This document shows, in pieces, positions 61,769 through 64,000 of a stretch of 64,000 bases of DNA. Numbering within the stretch: the stretch's first letter is position 1; the number at the start of each line of letters is the position of its first letter. Origin of the DNA: Micromonospora arborensis (GTDB lineage: Bacteria; Actinomycetota; Actinomycetes; Mycobacteriales; Micromonosporaceae); assembly GCF_003205615.1 (NCBI RefSeq), contig NZ_PYBV01000036.1, positions 144,692-208,691 of the forward strand, written 5' to 3'. The translations under genes and the position numbers were made by a program. Under the pieces are notes generated by a model, which saw only the letters and a list, made by a program, of their open reading frames with translations, was not told the DNA's origin and made no database searches.

Positions 61769-62838
61769 GCAGCGACGATCTGGAACGCCGCTACCGACGG
61801 TTGCTGGCCGTCTATCCATGGGAGCACCGCCGGGCGTACGAGGACGAGATGCTGGCCGTGCTGGTCGCCGGCGCCCGGCCGGGCCAGCGGCGACCGGCCG
61901 CAGGTGACGCGCTGAATCTGGTCGGCGCCGGGCTGCGGGCGCGGCTGCGGGTGAGCGCACGGGGGTTCACCGGGCCGACCTGGGCGGACGCGGCGGCGGT
62001 GACGGGCCTGCTGGTCGCGTCCATCCTGTTCGCGCTCGCCGGGAAGTCACTGCTCGACCAGCTCATCCGGGATCCGAGCATGCCACCGGGGTACGGGCCG
62101 GGCAGCCCCGACCTCGTCGACTGGCTGCGGCTGGCCGGCTGGGCGGGCGTCTGTGTGGCCGTGCTGGTCGGGTGGCGCTGGTTGGCCGCCGGTCTGGCCT
62201 GGGCTGGCGCGATCGGCTGGGGCGCGCTGGTCGCTCCCCAGGCCGGTGACGATCTCACGTACGTGGTGGACACCCTGCCGCGGATCGCCCTCGCCGTCGT
62301 GGCCGCCGCCGCGCTGACCGTGCCAGCACCGCGTCACCGGGTGGTCGCGCTGCTGGGCGTACGCCGGTTGGTGACGTTGCTGCTCGCACCGGCCGTGATG
62401 GCCGCACTGTTGGAGATCAACAGGGCGACCCGCCCCACGCTCGACCCAGTTGGCGGCACGTCCTACCAGGTCCTCTACGGCATCGAGGCGAGCAGCGAGC
62501 TGGTCCTCTGGCTCTACGTCGCCGGCCTGGCCACCGCCGCGCTGGCCATGCTGGCCGCGCTCGCCAGGCTCGACCCTGGGGTACGCCGACGGATCGTCGT
62601 CATGCTCCTCCCGGTCGCGGCGCTCGCCCTGGTGATCGACAGCGCCCTCGCCGGTTGGTCCACCTCCACCATGTACATGGGACACGTCATTCCCCTGGTG
62701 CCGGCGCAGTGGGCGATGCTGATGCTCGTCCCACCGGTGACCTTCCTGGCCGGGGCGCTGCTCGTCCGTCGACGGGAGGAGACCATACGCATGGTCGCCC
62801 TCGGCCGAGCCGCAGACCGCGAGCAGCCAGTGGGGTAG
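61765..62838 (+). CDS. PadR-linked multi-pass membrane protein
   Basis: A 357-residue protein coupled to padR by a GTGA overlap. It begins with a cytosolic helix found in PadR partners (DDLERRYRRLLAVYPWEHRRAYEDEMLAVL), then about eight to nine transmembrane helices (AAAVTGLLVASILFALAGKSLL, LAGWAGVCVAVLVGWRWL, LVLWLYVAGLATAALAML, WAMLMLVPPVTFLAGALLV). No transporter signature. Likely the target of PadR repression; function unknown. Confidence 0.78.
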   Translation: MSSDDLERRYRRLLAVYPWEHRRAYEDEMLAVLVAGARPGQRRPAAGDALNLVGAGLRARLRVSARGFTGPTWADAAAVTGLLVASILFALAGKSLLDQLIRDPSMPPGYGPGSPDLVDWLRLAGWAGVCVAVLVGWRWLAAGLAWAGAIGWGALVAPQAGDDLTYVVDTLPRIALAVVAAAALTVPAPRHRVVALLGVRRLVTLLLAPAVMAALLEINRATRPTLDPVGGTSYQVLYGIEASSELVLWLYVAGLATAALAMLAALARLDPGVRRRIVVMLLPVAALALVIDSALAGWSTSTMYMGHVIPLVPAQWAMLMLVPPVTFLAGALLVRRREETIRMVALGRAADREQPVG

Positions 62839-62856
62839 CAGGGCGCGACTCCTCGG

Positions 62857-63405
62857 TCAGTCGTCGGCGACGGCTACCGGCTCCGAGCCGATGCAGCGCA
62901 CCTTCAACTCGTACTCGCGGTTCGACCCCTCGAACGTGACCTCGACGTCGTCGTCCGGGCCTCGGTCCACGTCCCTGACTCGGTAGCCCTGCGCGGGTGC
63001 CCAGGAGACGAGGCGTACGCCACCGGCGCCGCACTCGGCCAGGGCCGTGCCGCCGTCGGTGGCGAAACCCCGACGGACCCCAGAGCTGGCGGTCGGCGCG
63101 ACGCTCGTCGTGCCCGGGCTGGTCGGCGCGCCGCTCGTCGTGCCCGCGCCGCTCGTCGTGCCCGCGCTGCTCGTCGTGCCCGCGCTGCTCGTCGTGCCCG
63201 GGCTGGTCGGTGTGGCGCTCGTGGTGGCGGCGGGCACCGGCTCCGGCGAGGCGAGCGCGCGTTCGATCTCGGCCTCGCTGCGCACCCCGCCCGGCGTGCC
63301 GGTGATGCTCTCGCCCACCAGTCGGATCGCACCCAGCCCGATCAGGGTTGCCACGGCGGCGGTGGCCACCCACCCGGTGGCGACGAGGATCGAACGACGG
63401 CTCAT
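62857..63405 (-). CDS. Membrane-anchored Ser/Thr-rich protein of unknown function
   Basis: A 182-residue protein. ATG 63405 starts a short cytoplasmic tail (SRRS) and one transmembrane helix (ILVATGWVATAAVATLIGLGAI). A linker follows with repeated G-T-T-S-x-A units encoded by 18-bp tandem repeats, then an extracellular domain of about 65 residues with two cysteines (LAECGAGGVRL; VRCIGSEP) that resembles small anchored domains found widely in Micromonosporaceae. An ATG at 63444 is also in frame. Convergent with the PadR-linked gene. Confidence 0.7.
   Translation of the reverse strand: MSRRSILVATGWVATAAVATLIGLGAIRLVGESITGTPGGVRSEAEIERALASPEPVPAATTSATPTSPGTTSSAGTTSSAGTTSGAGTTSGAPTSPGTTSVAPTASSGVRRGFATDGGTALAECGAGGVRLVSWAPAQGYRVRDVDRGPDDDVEVTFEGSNREYELKVRCIGSEPVAVADD
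63133..63204. repeat. 18-bp in-frame tandem repeat, four units
   Basis: GCTCGTCGTGCCCGCGCT and close variants at 63133, 63151, 63169 and 63187, with a fifth unit at 63103 after a 12-bp interruption. Each encodes six residues of the Ser/Thr linker on the minus strand, so copy changes alter linker length without a frameshift. Confidence 0.85.
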
Positions 63406-63777
63406 GCCCCGACTATCCCCGATCCGGTGTTGATGCCGGCACATCCCGACCCTAAGCCAGGGTTAACGCCAACGCGGCCCAGTGGGTCCCGCTGGTGGTC
63501 GCCCCTGATCGCCGCCGCCCTCGGCCGCTGCCCTCGGCCGCTGCCCTCGGCCGCCGGCCCCGTCGTCGCCGCCCCCGTCGTCGCCGCCCCCGGCCGCCGC
63601 CCCCGCCCTGTCGCCGCCGCCCCCGGCCGCCGCCCCCGCCCTGTCGCCGCCGTCCCGCCCCCGTCGCCGCCCCCGCCCCCGTCGCTGCCCCCGGCCCGGC
63701 CAGCGTGGCCGCGTCAGAACGTCCCCCATAAAGGACGGATCGGACGACGTGGCGACCCCCGCGGTGGGCGACGGGGC

Positions 63778-63855
63778 GTGATCCACTCCGTTTCGGCGAT
63801 GTGGCGGTATTCCTGAGGCGGGATACCGCCATGTCGGCGACCTGGAGTCGATCAC
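63778..63855. repeat. REP-like imperfect inverted repeat (33-nt arms)
   Basis: The left arm (63778-63810) starts GTGATCCACTCC and ends GATGTGGCGGTAT. The right arm (63823-63855) is its imperfect reverse complement, starting ATACCGCCATGTCGG. A 12-nt loop separates them. The left arm recurs at 63942-63974. Confidence 0.75.
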
Positions 63856-63941
63856 GTCCGAGTTGCCCGTTCCTTTGCCCGTAGACCGTCGCTGCGGGCA
63901 CGAACGCCCATTGTCGCCCTCGCCGCCGCGGCCATGGGGCC

Positions 63942-63974
63942 GTGATCCACTCCGCTTCGGCGATGTGGCGGTAT
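63942..63974. repeat. Second copy of the REP-like arm
   Basis: Starts GTGATCCACTCCGCTTCGG and ends GATGTGGCGGTAT, differing from the copy at 63778 at one position (C for T after CTCCG). Any partner arm would lie beyond the window end. Confidence 0.72.
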
Positions 63975-64000
63975 CCGTGAGCTTGGGCTCAAGTGGTTGT

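Larger units (their letters stand above)
63406..64000. other. Gene-free window end: GC-rich tandem repeats and REP-like elements
   Basis: 595 bp without a supported gene. It holds a 13-bp unit (CCCTCGGCCGCTG) repeated about three times from 63518, a 33-bp unit duplicated at 63586-63618 and 63619-63651, further CCCCCG/CCGTCG tracts to 63710, and the inverted-repeat elements listed separately. Open frames on both strands here are composition artefacts (Arg/Gly or Pro/Arg strings). Confidence 0.6.

Noticed and set aside
63103..63210. CRISPR array
   Set aside because: Units are contiguous 18-bp in-frame repeats with no spacers and no cas genes nearby.
63452..63901. Minus-strand ORF encoding Gly/Arg repeats
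   Set aside because: Product of GC-rich tandem repeats with no start signal; not considered a gene.

Overview
The window is chromosomal DNA from a high-GC actinomycete. The very high GC, GTG starts, short ATGA/GTGA overlaps, SARP and conservon regulators, an iniBAC locus, HelR and small Cys-rich 'flavin reductase'-type proteins all fit Micromonosporaceae, most likely Micromonospora. This assignment is inference from gene content; no rRNA, tRNA or other marker gene is present. I see no phage, CRISPR array, insertion sequence or secondary-metabolite cluster.

Layout. 1-11 kb: a secreted S33-type hydrolase (cut by the window edge) behind a SARP-AfsR regulator, a DUF574 methyltransferase, an HD-domain protein, a DJ-1/AraC regulator, an MFS exporter, a VOC protein and a HEAT-repeat protein. 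11.3-12.0 kb: remains of a divergent TetR/aldo-keto reductase pair that lost both 5' halves. 12-17.3 kb: a catabolic locus with gntR-lutABC on the minus strand, divergent from a fumarylacetoacetase-family hydrolase and an SDR. Together these can cleave a 2,4-diketo-3-deoxy sugar acid (L-fuconate or L-rhamnonate type) to pyruvate plus L-lactate and oxidise the lactate. A TTGACT-17-TACACA promoter and a probable GntR operator lie between the two arms. 17.4-21.9 kb: an LRV-repeat protein, a secreted metallophosphoesterase, and an XRE regulator followed by three tightly packed small ORFs.

22.0-25.6 kb: a second scar (3' parts of a GntR regulator and of galactonate dehydratase dgoD), then intact mannonate-type dehydratase, gluconokinase and a SigC-like sigma factor, then the tail of an MFS transporter. 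25.6-31.1 kb: one 1820-residue fused acyl-CoA carboxylase. 31.4-38.2 kb: a secreted phosphodiester glycosidase, a CBM2 remnant, a second DUF574 methyltransferase, two unknown proteins and a secreted ricin-FnIII-sugar dehydrogenase. 38.2-45 kb: the RNA-polymerase recycling ATPase HelR with a perfect 19-bp rifamycin-associated element upstream, an intracellular GDPD coupled to a DUF4231 membrane protein, another membrane protein and a secreted GDPD. 44.9-48.5 kb: a conservon (CvnA, B, C) without its GTPase CvnD but followed by an anchored CBM2-like protein. 48.5-57 kb: a LuxR/STAND regulator coupled to a short Hsp70, divergent from iniB-iniA-iniC, resembling the mycobacterial isoniazid-induced locus. 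57.2-64 kb: a very large secreted ThuA-sugar dehydrogenase-CBM protein, a PadR regulator with a 23-bp palindromic operator and its membrane partner, an anchored Ser/Thr-rich protein, and a gene-free end with GC-rich tandem repeats and a REP-like inverted repeat.

Themes: secreted carbohydrate and phosphodiester enzymes, sugar-acid catabolism that is partly decayed, and envelope/antibiotic stress response (iniBAC, HelR). The most useful leads are the paired deletion scars, the XRE/Cys-rich microprotein cassette, the GDPD-DUF4231 pair, the GTPase-less conservon, and the Hsp70-LuxR/iniBAC divergon with its repeated CCCTA motifs.
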